In this document: positions 37,837-45,874 of the stretch, one piece after another | Layout: every line of letters starts with the position of its first letter | How positions within the stretch are numbered: position 1 is the first letter of the stretch | DNA from: Lachancea mirantina | Taxonomy: Eukaryota > Ascomycota > Saccharomycetes > Saccharomycetales > Saccharomycetaceae | Assembly: GCA_900074745.1 (NCBI GenBank) | Contig: LT598462.1 | Span: 248,001-312,000 of the forward strand | DNA: 64,000 bases | Reading direction: 5' to 3' | Translations under genes and position numbers: made by a program | The notes under the pieces: generated by a model | What the model was told of the DNA's origin: nothing | The model's input: the letters and a program-made list of their open reading frames with translations, nothing else | The model's database searches: none

Positions 37837-39237
37837 TTATTCAGGACCGCGTGTTGGCATTTTTATTTGGTGTCTTTTCATGGTATATGAAACGCAAATC
37901 GAAGCAACAAGAGCGGCCAAAAACGAAAAGCTAGTGACAGAAAATGCAGGCGCAATGCAGCTGGAGCCCGCGGTATTGGAGTCACAATTGTGATCGTAAA
38001 CATGGGCGTAGTAAAGTCCGAACAAAGTTGATCCCAACGCTGGCGCGACCATAAAACAGCCGTACGCAGTTCCGAAAATGCGGTCCCCCCAAATAGAAAG
38101 CGTCATCGTTGGGATCGCAGTGAATAGACCACCATAAGATGCCCCGCTCAGTATCCCAATGAGCGTTAAAGGCGGAGAACGGATTGTGGGTAGAATTTGG
38201 CTGCACAACCCCACAACAATCATGAAGTATAAGACCCAAATGCGTGAAATTCCTCCGGAGTGCAATAAGTCTGACGCCAGACCGACCAATATCCGCGCAG
38301 AAGTCGACGAAAACGCGTAGAACGACAAAACTTTGGCTTGGATCAGTTTTTCGCCCGGATACAGTAACGACGCGACGGATCCCATGTTGGCCAGGAACAT
38401 CTCGAGAGAGCCAATGGTCAAGAACGTGATCAACAGCAGGAGGTACGCGCTTGGATCGCGTGCAAACGCCGAAAATCGCTTCGAGTAATCTAAATCCGCT
38501 AGCTCCAGCGAGGCCAAGTCTGCCGCATCGTCACCGGGGATCAAAGGTTCGTGCTCTTCGTCTTCAGCCGTGGTCTTAAGAATCGCGACGATACTTGTAG
38601 ATACCCACGTCGCAAGGCCCACTACGACGTAAAACCAGGCAAACGCCTTGAAAACGCGCGCAAGGTCCAGATATTTGCGTCCGTTCCAGAACCATGGATG
38701 TTTCAACACTGCAGACGCAACGAGCGACGAAAGACCGTAGAAAGTGGTTGGAAGACTAATCGAGAGTAGTTTGGATTCTGGGTGAAGCTTGGCGCACGTC
38801 AACAGCGCACTAAAATAAAGGGCACTTGTAGCAACGCCAATGGCGCAAAATGCAACAACAGACAGGGCAAAACTACCTTCGCCTTGCTGAAATGTGTGTG
38901 CACTGTAGGCGTAACTTGGCACGAACGCGATCACTGCAAGCCAGCTGAGTACGACGGGACCATGGGAGTCTGAAAGCACGCCTAAAAATGGAGGAGTCAA
39001 GTACCCACCCAGGTTCACTGCGCTTGCAAGCAGATTGATTTCGAGGGCGGTGTAGTGCATGTGGGTTTTCCATGGCCGTGTGAAAAGCGATATCACTGTG
39101 ATTAGTCCTGCTGCTATGCAAGACACGAGCGCTATTGCAAACGCGAGATGTCTGAGCGTTCTTAGGGAGTAACGTTTGTGGAGGATGGCTCGTACCTGCA
39201 CCGTGAGCGAATGCTCGAGCGCTGAAAGGCTTGGCAT
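37837..39237 (-). CDS. MCH1: Monocarboxylate-transporter-like MFS protein Mch1
   Basis: This 466-residue major-facilitator protein has about 12 membrane segments. N-terminal half: LAFAIALVSCIAAGLITVISLF, LLASAVNLGGYLTPPFLGVLSDSHGP. An acidic loop (EDEEHEPLIPGDDAADL) lies in the middle. C-terminal half: TFLTIGSLEMFLANMGSVASLL, LSGASYGGLFTAIPTMTLSIWGD. S. cerevisiae Mch1 (YDL054C) has 486 residues. Family knowledge: Mch1 resembles mammalian monocarboxylate permeases, lies in the vacuole membrane, and is not needed for monocarboxylate transport; its substrate is unknown. Position between PSA1 and PBP4 fits, apart from the inserted FUI1 and SEC61. Confidence 0.93.
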   Translation of the reverse strand: MPSLSALEHSLTVQVRAILHKRYSLRTLRHLAFAIALVSCIAAGLITVISLFTRPWKTHMHYTALEINLLASAVNLGGYLTPPFLGVLSDSHGPVVLSWLAVIAFVPSYAYSAHTFQQGEGSFALSVVAFCAIGVATSALYFSALLTCAKLHPESKLLSISLPTTFYGLSSLVASAVLKHPWFWNGRKYLDLARVFKAFAWFYVVVGLATWVSTSIVAILKTTAEDEEHEPLIPGDDAADLASLELADLDYSKRFSAFARDPSAYLLLLITFLTIGSLEMFLANMGSVASLLYPGEKLIQAKVLSFYAFSSTSARILVGLASDLLHSGGISRIWVLYFMIVVGLCSQILPTIRSPPLTLIGILSGASYGGLFTAIPTMTLSIWGDRIFGTAYGCFMVAPALGSTLFGLYYAHVYDHNCDSNTAGSSCIAPAFSVTSFSFLAALVASICVSYTMKRHQIKMPTRGPE

Positions 39238-39454
39238 TTGCGTTTTGTCTGTCTTGTCGGTGTGTTCTTTCGGGGATATGACTCTTGATTTTTCAATTTG
39301 TCTAAAGAGCTACATGCTACGAGATATACCGAGTGGAGAAGGGACCTACTACGCAGCGTGAACCGTAGGGAAGCACTGGAGGATTTGCAGTTACTTGCCA
39401 TGCTGACAATATGGTTCAGTAAAGTTCGATTGAGTCGCTTTTGAGTTGAAATGG

Positions 39455-39904
39455 TCATTGACGGATCGCTCTGGCGACTTCGTTGAGATATGCGTATTTC
39501 TTGGATCTGTGTCTTGAGGAGCCTGCGGTGCCCCAGTGAGGGTCTTTAGACGCAACTTTGGGCCTGGCATAGATGGTAGTAGAAGGGCTAGCAGTTTGGG
39601 AGGCGTAGGTGTCTTGAAGGTAGCGTAACACTTGCGAGGTGTTAAAATTGGATTTCGCAGGAGGTTTTGTTTTTTTGGGCTGTCCGTGATTGGTTGCAGC
39701 TGCAGCAGTGCTATTAAGCGCAGTAGCCCCAGCGGTCGCGATGCGTCGCTGCGTAGGCGCCTGTGGTGACGACGATTTATGCTTTGGACTTGTAATTTTG
39801 TCTCTGGACTCCTTTTGTTCCCTTACTTTTGGCGGAGCAGCTCGGGCCGCAGCCGCGGCCCAGCCTGTCAGTTTCGCAGGTTTCTGGTGCGCCGTTGCAG
39901 ACAT
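39455..39904 (-). CDS. PBP4: Pbp1-binding protein Pbp4
   Basis: The first ATG is at 39904, giving 149 residues (MSATAHQKPAKLTGWAAAA); upstream the frame opens only from a GTG after a stop. The protein is low in complexity (Ala, Ser, Thr, Lys). Recognisable parts are KLTGWAAAAARAAP at the N terminus and HWGTAGSSRHRSKKYAYLNEVARAIRQ at the C terminus, both matching S. cerevisiae Pbp4 (YDL053C, 185 residues). Family knowledge: it was found as a partner of Pbp1, the poly(A)-binding-protein-binding ataxin-2 homolog, and is linked to stress granules. It lies between MCH1 and, after the repeat region, SLC1. Confidence 0.85.
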   Translation of the reverse strand: MSATAHQKPAKLTGWAAAAARAAPPKVREQKESRDKITSPKHKSSSPQAPTQRRIATAGATALNSTAAAATNHGQPKKTKPPAKSNFNTSQVLRYLQDTYASQTASPSTTIYARPKVASKDPHWGTAGSSRHRSKKYAYLNEVARAIRQ

Positions 39905-40162
39905 GCGCGTGCGAGGTATGTCCTTATAAGGCGACAAGAGAGAGCGAGATCGTGAGAAGATGGGTAAGTCATCCACCCATCATAACGCGATGAAAGTGAG
40001 TTTAGGCCTTCATCACGTGTTTGAACTAATTGTCTCTTTGTACGGGTTTCTACGGGTCTTGGCATTCCCTTTCCGAATATCAGAGGATTGTCGTTATACA
40101 ACTTAGGAGTGTCTTAAAGAGACCTGTATGTTTAGCTGACAAGTTGCAGACAATTATCAGCT

Positions 40163-40515
40163 TATTAGAAGGTGTTTACTCTGAGTAATATCACATGACC
40201 GCAATGACAGAAACGCAGAGAAAGCGTTGAACGGGTGTTCAAACGATGCACTACCGGAGTTGTGTAAGCCACGAGATCATAGCAGGATTTGGCTGTGTTC
40301 TGAGGCCGTAGAGTCAAATATTTCCGCATAACCACCATCACGAACATCAGTCCATCAATTTTGTGCATCGTTTTGCACGAATAATCTGGAAAATGCGAAT
40401 CGAGAATCTGAGCTTCTCCGGCACCCAAGTGAACCGCTCTATGGCGTTGTGCGAGGCATACACGCAACCAATCAGATAAATTGCATGATTTTCACCGGAA
40501 GGAACTCATGAAACC
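40163..40515 (+). repeat. Degenerate unit 1 of the 40-42 kb repeat array
   Basis: This is the most diverged copy. It starts TATTAGAAGG, like the TGTTGGAAGG starts of the other units, followed by ATCACATGACC...ATGACAGAA and CTACCGGAGT, which line up with the E-box, TGACAGAATA and ACCGGAGT segments of the next units. See unit 3 for the interpretation as LTR-like. Confidence 0.4.
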
Positions 40516-40770
40516 TGCTGGAAGGATAGGGAGAAGTGATTTCTAAATTGATATTATCGGAGAAAATTATCACGTGACTATGATGCCAGAATAGTGGAAG
40601 ATTATCGATCATGCGCATTCTGTAGGAGCATTGGAAGCGTAAACGATCCCAATGATGGTCTTAGAATCATCACACAACCGGAGTCAGGCCATCAATACCG
40701 GATGACATGCGGTCAGAATGTTACTTTTGATCATGTTGAAGGTAATGGATGGGAAAGTAGGAGTCGTATC
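40516..40770 (+). repeat. Degenerate unit 2 of the 40-42 kb repeat array
   Basis: It starts TGCTGGAAGG and has CACGTG at 40571-40576, then GCCAGAATA, GCATTCTG and TTAGAATCATCA, which align in order with unit 3. It is shorter than unit 3, which follows it head to tail. Confidence 0.5.
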
Positions 40771-41143
40771 TGTTGGAAGGAGCAGGCGAGGAGATGATAT
40801 CGTCCAATTGCATCATCACGTGATCGATATGACAGAATAAAATTAGAGGATTGGACAAAGGATTGGCATTCCGCGAAAGAGCTGGAAGCTAAAACAGGTC
40901 CATTGAAAGTTCTAGAATCATCAGAACATTGTAATCAGATCATATGTGGTATGATGAATGACGTATGATGAAAATTCACCGTCTAGATTGAAGAAAGTAA
41001 CGGATTCCAAATTTGGATCAATGTTACAGAAATTGTATAAAAGGAGCTGATATGAACAGGATTGTAAGTGGTCGTGGTTGTAAGATAGGCACGGAGAGAT
41101 ATAAGTACTCAATTCCTAATCCGCTTTATTATTTACATCAATT
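40771..41143 (+). repeat. LTR-like repeat unit 3, best preserved
   Basis: This copy of about 373 bp starts TGTTGGAAGG, the usual 5' end of Ty1/copia-type LTRs in this family. It has CACGTG at 40817-40822, TGACAGAATAAAATTAGA at 40830-40847, and a TATA box TATAAAA at 41036-41042. It ends near TTTACATCA just before an ATG. Unit 4 matches it over its length and into the first codons after that ATG. A gene-family promoter copied with its gene is the alternative reading. Old: copies are clearly diverged from each other. Confidence 0.5.
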
Positions 41144-41156
41144 ATGAACGAATTGA

Positions 41157-41819
41157 ATGAACAATTTAGAAACCTATCAACCTCCGACAAGGAAAAACCT
41201 CGACAAAAAACACATTAGAAATCAGGCGTACTCATTGCTGTGCTATCCAAACATTTTTGCAGAGTTAATGCTAGCTGTTGCTGGTATATTTGATATTTGT
41301 AACCTATTTTATGCCAGAAGTTTCACCTTGCCATTGAGCATATTTAAATACGAAAGTCAAGAATTCCCTTATGATCATCATCCAGAGCTTGACAACCAAA
41401 AAGTTCCAAACAAAAACATAATGGGTCTTTTAGGTGATGAGATTATAGGACTTGTGATGTCAGCTTTCATCCCATTTATTACACTATCCTATAGTGTGGA
41501 CTACAGCTTGAGACTTTACCAAGGGTTTGTACATTATCATGGGGATGTGGCATGTTCCGCCATTACATGCCCGGAAAAAAAGGACGAATATCTCCGTCGC
41601 CTACGTCGAAAATATTTCATTTTTACCGTGATGCTGACGGTTGATGGGTTTGTATATTGCCTATCAGATTTGACTGATGAGCGCTATAATCCGATTTGCA
41701 CCGCAATTATCACACTCTCTTTTGCATATTCAATACCAATATCGGCTTGGTATTTATGGAATTGCAAAAAATGGGGTTCAGAGCTTGATTTTGGTGACAC
41801 AAATTCAGAAAAAGTCTAG
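41157..41819 (+). CDS. Unrecognised 220-residue protein with about four membrane segments
   Basis: I do not recognise this protein. It has four hydrophobic segments, near residues 32-55 (NIFAELMLAVAGIFDICNLF), 96-118 (IIGLVMSAFIPFITLSYSV), 153-172 (YFIFTVMLTVDGFVYCLSDL) and 182-203 (CTAIITLSFAYSIPISAWYL). A His/Asp-rich loop lies between the first two and a basic KKDEYLRRLRRKY between the second and third. The tail is acidic. It lies directly downstream of repeat unit 3, which supplies a TATA box about 115 bp upstream. There is no counterpart in S. cerevisiae between PBP4 and SLC1 or SEC61 and FBP1. Whether it is expressed is unknown; its composition is as AT-rich as the repeats around it. 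Confidence 0.55.
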   Translation: MNNLETYQPPTRKNLDKKHIRNQAYSLLCYPNIFAELMLAVAGIFDICNLFYARSFTLPLSIFKYESQEFPYDHHPELDNQKVPNKNIMGLLGDEIIGLVMSAFIPFITLSYSVDYSLRLYQGFVHYHGDVACSAITCPEKKDEYLRRLRRKYFIFTVMLTVDGFVYCLSDLTDERYNPICTAIITLSFAYSIPISAWYLWNCKKWGSELDFGDTNSEKV

Positions 41820-41970
41820 GCTGTGAATAGTCACGAATGACACTAGCCGATACATATGACGCGATATCAATGACATCCCATGCGCTTAATGTTTTTGTGA
41901 CAATGTGAACAACACAATTGAGGTTCAGGAGGAAAATGGAGAAGTTACGATCATGGACGAGACAGTTCTT

Positions 41971-42065
41971 CATTGGAAGGAGTTTACAACCAATGATATT
42001 TTCAACTAATTACAAGAACTGTAGTGTACAGCAAGCGACGACATGATCAGCTTTACAGTGTTTAA
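41971..42065 (+). repeat. Short fragment of the same repeat
   Basis: It starts ATTGGAAGGAG, matching the start of units 3 and 4, and runs without strong further similarity until unit 4 begins. Listed as a fragment only. Confidence 0.3.
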
Positions 42066-42590
42066 TGTTAGAAGGAGATCGCGAGGAAGCCCTATCGTTC
42101 AATTGCATCTTCACGTGATCAAAGTGACAGAATAAAATTAGAACGATGAGCGGACAGTTCTTGATCAAGATGAAGTCATAGGAACCGAATGATTCTAGTG
42201 ATGGTCATGATGTCGTCACACTCCGTCACCACTGTAAGAGCAACCTAATAGGAGACGTAATGATGACTCACCGTCAATATTAGGGAAAGTAACAGATTCC
42301 GAAATTGGAACAATGTTACAGAAATTGTATGAAAGGAGCTGGTATGACCAGGATCGTAGTAGTCGTGATTGTAAGATAACCACGGAGAGATATAAGTACT
42401 CAACCCCTTATCAGCTTTATTATTCAGATCAACTATGAACGAATTAAATGGCCACCTCAGAAATCCATCGACTGCCGACAACGATAGACCTCAGCAAACC
42501 ACACATCCCGTATCAACTGAAAGCAAGTGTCAACACCGCTTGTGGTGCCATTGCCTTTCGAAACTCCTTGTACCTGACGTTAGAGTGTAG
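42066..42590 (+). repeat. LTR-like repeat unit 4 with the start of a short reading frame
   Basis: It starts TGTTAGAAGG and aligns with unit 3: CACGTG at 42112-42117 (same offset of 46 from the start), TGACAGAATAAAATTAGA, AACAATGTTACAGAAATTGTAT, CGGAGAGATATAAGTACTCAA, then TTTATTATTCAGATCA and an ATG at 42435. The frame from that ATG begins MNELN and is 51 codons long. Similarity to unit 3 continues into those first codons, with many third-position differences, which suggests that a coding region once followed both copies. Old and degenerate. Confidence 0.5.
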
Positions 42591-43368
42591 AAAATCTAAA
42601 TGACACCCGAACGGTTTGAACCCAGATCGAAAGAAGGTCGCGTGACACACACCTCTTAAGAACATCATGTACGAAATCTACATCGGTGCACCATTAAAAC
42701 GCCCCATACGTTCCCTCGCTTAGCACTCCCTGTACATACACCGTATAACGGGATACCATATACCACACCCACACCCCTTGACTCCTTTGGTCCGCAAAGC
42801 TATCTGCTTTTTCCCCACATTTTAGTCTCGCTAGGCGGGTGTCCCGGAGCAACCACAGAACACCCCGCAGCGCTTTGCAGCACCCCAACAGTACACCGCG
42901 TCGCTTGAAGTGATCTACCCGGAGTCCAGAAATGGCCCGGCGACTTTTTGCTACAACGCACAAAGCAAGAACTCGGTGGAGAGATGGCGCCGAAGTCGGC
43001 GCCGGCCCCGGAGCAATGATCGGCGGGTTGTAGGCGGGCGTTCGGAGAAGAACCCGCCTCGCCCGGGCTACGTCAGGCCCAGAGCAGATCTGGCCAAAGG
43101 GCCACTTGCGTTTTCACGGGCAGAGCCACTTTGTCGAAAGCTCCGGGTTGGAGACCCGGGGCCCCGGGGCCCCGGGCCCCCGGATCTCCGGGGCGCCCCC
43201 TAAAAATCAACTATATAAGGAGGGCTTAGGGGCCGGCGGCAAGGTCCTGGCGGCTATTCTTCCGTTTACACCCGTGTGCTAGAATCCAAGGACCTGATTT
43301 TCGAGCCCTTGGACCTTCACATTGTTACTGTCCCACAGTCCAACTATATCCCCTAGCCGCCAGTCGCC
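42591..43368. promoter_or_regulatory. FBP1 promoter region
   Basis: The composition turns GC-rich here. A Mig1-type site (CCCC-AC-ATTTTA) lies at 42813-42824, a GC palindrome at 43155-43176, and a TATA box TATATAAG at 43212-43219, about 150 bp upstream of the FBP1 ATG. The Mig1-type site fits the glucose repression known for FBP1. I found no convincing carbon-source response element (CSRE). Confidence 0.6.
43155..43176. repeat. 22-bp perfect GC palindrome in the FBP1 promoter
   Basis: Alternating runs of C and G (CCCGGGGCCCC...) form a perfect palindrome with its centre between 43165 and 43166. GGAGA at 43150-43154 and TCTCC at 43185-43189 extend it as a looser outer stem. It lies only 36 bp upstream of the TATA box. 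Confidence 0.75.
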
Positions 43369-44418
43369 ATGCCTGCTACCGTGCACGCCAGAAGGGACTC
43401 TGCAGAGTCGATCAATACCGATATCGTAACGTTGTCGCGTTACATTCTGGAAAAACAGCGGTACAGCGCGAAACATGCCACGGGCGAGTTTTCGCTGCTG
43501 CTCAATTCTCTTCAGTTTGCTTTCAAGTTCATCTCGCAGACGATCCGGCGCGCAGAACTGGTCAATCTCATGGGTCTCTCGGGCGCGTCCAACGCGACCG
43601 GCGACCAACAGAAAAAGCTCGACGTCCTGGGCGACGAGATCTTCATCAACGCCATGAAGACCAGCGGCAACGTCAAGGTGCTTGTGTCCGAAGAACAGGA
43701 GGACTTGCTTGTCTTCCGCAACAACTCCGGTTCGTACGCGATCTGCTGCGACCCGATTGACGGCTCCTCCAACCTTGACGCGGGTGTCTCCGTGGGCACC
43801 ATCGTCTCCTTGTTCCGTCTTTTACCGGACTCTTCCGGTAGCATCAAGGACGTGTTGCGGAGTGGGCGCGAAATGGTGGCCGCGTGTTACGCCATGTACG
43901 GCGCGTCGACCCACGTGATGCTCACCACCGGCGACGGCGTCGACGGATTCACCCTCGATACCAATCTCGGCGAGTTCATTCTCACATACCCCAACTTGCA
44001 CATGCCGCTTGAGTGCCCCATTTACTCCATCAACGAGGGTAACACTCTTTACTGGGAACAACACATCCAGGATTTCGTCAATGGATTGAAAGAGCCCCAG
44101 CAGTTTCTCAACGGCAAGCCTTACTCGTCTCGTTACATCGGGTCCATGGTCGCAGACGTTCACCGTACTTTGCTATACGGCGGTTTGTTCTCATACCCTT
44201 GTGACCGCAAGAACAAGCACGGCAAACTGAGACTCCTTTACGAGGCTTTCCCCATGGCGTTCCTGGTCGAACAGGCGGGCGGCAAAGCCGTCAACGACAA
44301 GGGCGAACGGATTCTTGATCTTACCCCAGAACATATTCACGACAAATCTAGCATCTGGCTCGGAAGCGCCTACGAAATCGACAGGTACCTGCAGCACATC
44401 GGCAAGCAGCAAGCATAG
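43369..44418 (+). CDS. FBP1: Fructose-1,6-bisphosphatase
   Basis: This 349-residue enzyme (348 in S. cerevisiae, YLR377C) carries the metal site and active-site signature (CCDPIDGSSNLDAGVSVGTI; VGTIVSLFRLL; SMVADVHRTLLYGG; LRLLYEAFPMAFLVEQAGGKA). Family knowledge: it hydrolyses fructose-1,6-bisphosphate to fructose-6-phosphate, the committed gluconeogenic step in the cytosol. Two control features are visible. The protein starts Met-Pro, the Pro N-degron read by Gid4 of the GID ubiquitin ligase after glucose return, and RRDS puts Ser11 in a protein kinase A site. The promoter has a Mig1-type site and TATA box. Third codon positions are strongly G/C. Confidence 0.98.
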   Translation: MPATVHARRDSAESINTDIVTLSRYILEKQRYSAKHATGEFSLLLNSLQFAFKFISQTIRRAELVNLMGLSGASNATGDQQKKLDVLGDEIFINAMKTSGNVKVLVSEEQEDLLVFRNNSGSYAICCDPIDGSSNLDAGVSVGTIVSLFRLLPDSSGSIKDVLRSGREMVAACYAMYGASTHVMLTTGDGVDGFTLDTNLGEFILTYPNLHMPLECPIYSINEGNTLYWEQHIQDFVNGLKEPQQFLNGKPYSSRYIGSMVADVHRTLLYGGLFSYPCDRKNKHGKLRLLYEAFPMAFLVEQAGGKAVNDKGERILDLTPEHIHDKSSIWLGSAYEIDRYLQHIGKQQA

Positions 44419-44536
44419 CGCCCCACTTGCATTTCAAATCTTTATTTCAAAAGACACACACAGACATATAAGTATATATTCTTAACTGAAACCAAACACG
44501 TCAATCTTAGTGTGCAACACTACACCCCGGCTCTTG

Positions 44537-45481
44537 CTACTCTGCCTCTGCAACGTCTCTATCTTCTGCTTGCTCTCCATCTTCTTCCTCGTGTTCCAAC
44601 GTCTCTACCACTTCTTCAACAGTGTCCTTTGAAGATGTAGAGTCGTCTTGTTCTGCGTCAGAGACGTCAGACACCTCTGACGAACTCGTCAACACCGATT
44701 TGGCCTCAGGAGGTAAGTCTGTGTCGACGATAGCTTCCGAGTATCCAAGTTGCTCGATTTCCTTTTGGAGCAAATCCCGCACTTTGTTTGTCAAAGCACC
44801 AACGTCCTCTGGCTTAAGGTCCGCAGTTGGGATCGGGTCCAACACTTTAACAGTGATGACACCTCTATTAAAAACCTTGTATTTGCTGCTGAGCAAAGTG
44901 CTGGTGTTCGACACGGCCACGGGGATGATTGGGATCTTGCCCTGCTGCGCCAGATGGAACGCGCCTTTCTTGAAGGGTAGCAGGCAAATCTTGGATGAAT
45001 GCGACCTGGTGCCCTCGGGGAAAATCCAAAGCCCGCGCTTTTCAGAATGCAATTGTCTGAGCGCCTTATTCAAAGTTCTGACACTTTTTTCGCGGTTGCC
45101 TCGGTCCAAAAACAGGGTTCCACTCAACGCCATGAACCATCCTAGAAATGGCACCCATTTCAAAGACTTCTTGGCCGTCACGGTGCAGCCCTGTGGGAAA
45201 GTCCGGCCAAGCATCAGGATGTCCAGCGCCGACTGGTGGTTCGAGACAAAGATCGCTGGTAATTTCTCGAGGTTTTCAGCGTTGATGACCCGAACGTCGA
45301 TGCCCAAGACGGCTCCAACGACGTGGTAAAATGACCTGGCGGTCGTCCATTGTGCCAGGCGCTGCTGTCCGATACATGTCAATATCACTGACGCGATCAC
45401 GCCGTACAGGGCGCAGGCACTCAGAACCGTGACCGCTAGTGTCGCTTTGAAGTAGAACAAGATTTTTTGCCAAACCCCCAT
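44537..45481 (-). CDS. SLC1: 1-acyl-sn-glycerol-3-phosphate acyltransferase
   Basis: This 314-residue PlsC-family protein (303 in S. cerevisiae, YDL052C) has the NHX4D catalytic motif NHQSALD at residues 81-87 and the substrate motif FPEGTRS at 154-160. Two N-terminal membrane segments are at about 10-38 and 50-62. The C-terminal tail is acidic and Ser/Glu rich (about 260-314). Family knowledge: it acylates lysophosphatidic acid at sn-2 to make phosphatidic acid in ER and lipid-droplet membranes. It is convergent with FBP1 (118 bp apart) and divergent from PSY3, matching the interleaved YDL and YLR orders. Confidence 0.96.
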   Translation of the reverse strand: MGVWQKILFYFKATLAVTVLSACALYGVIASVILTCIGQQRLAQWTTARSFYHVVGAVLGIDVRVINAENLEKLPAIFVSNHQSALDILMLGRTFPQGCTVTAKKSLKWVPFLGWFMALSGTLFLDRGNREKSVRTLNKALRQLHSEKRGLWIFPEGTRSHSSKICLLPFKKGAFHLAQQGKIPIIPVAVSNTSTLLSSKYKVFNRGVITVKVLDPIPTADLKPEDVGALTNKVRDLLQKEIEQLGYSEAIVDTDLPPEAKSVLTSSSEVSDVSDAEQDDSTSSKDTVEEVVETLEHEEEDGEQAEDRDVAEAE

Positions 45482-45874
45482 CAGTTCTGGTCGGAAAACG
45501 ATTCTTGAAAAAGGAACCTGGTTGGACTTGATCGAAATATGATAACCAATCTTCTGCTAGTCTCTCACTAGAATTGCAGTAATAGTATGGTCGCTATAAG
45601 CCTGGAAAACGTTACAGATCCATGCTTCAAAGACATCACTTAACTCTATTCAGAGTTCTGGCTTTTATGTTGAGAAATTGGAATTTTGGCGAAACTGTAA
45701 TCGTAAACGATGATAAGTATCACTTGACTTTCACGTGATTTATAGAGTCGTTGATTTTGACAATAGCATTCGTAGACGGCGTTTCGAGAATTGAATGGGA
45801 ACAGAGAATAAAGTAGGTTTGGCTGAAGAAACCCGGGCGTTTTACGCGTAAATGGTGGTTTAGAGGCATTGCGG
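45482..45874. promoter_or_regulatory. SLC1-PSY3 divergent promoter
   Basis: This 393-bp spacer has CACGTG at 45732-45737 and an MCB core ACGCGT at 45844-45849, only 26 bp before the PSY3 ATG. No gene is visible. Confidence 0.5.

Noticed and set aside
39905-39976. N-terminal extension of PBP4 by 24 residues
   Set aside because: The codon at 39976 is GTG and a stop lies just upstream; the first ATG is at 39904.
42285-42320. CDEIII-like ATTCCGAAATT in repeat unit 4
   Set aside because: It lacks the TGTTTATG side of CDEIII and an AT-rich CDEII. The matching place in unit 3 does not keep the CCGAA core.
44622-45329. 235-codon plus-strand frame across SLC1
   Set aside because: Antisense to SLC1, whose acyltransferase motifs are clear.
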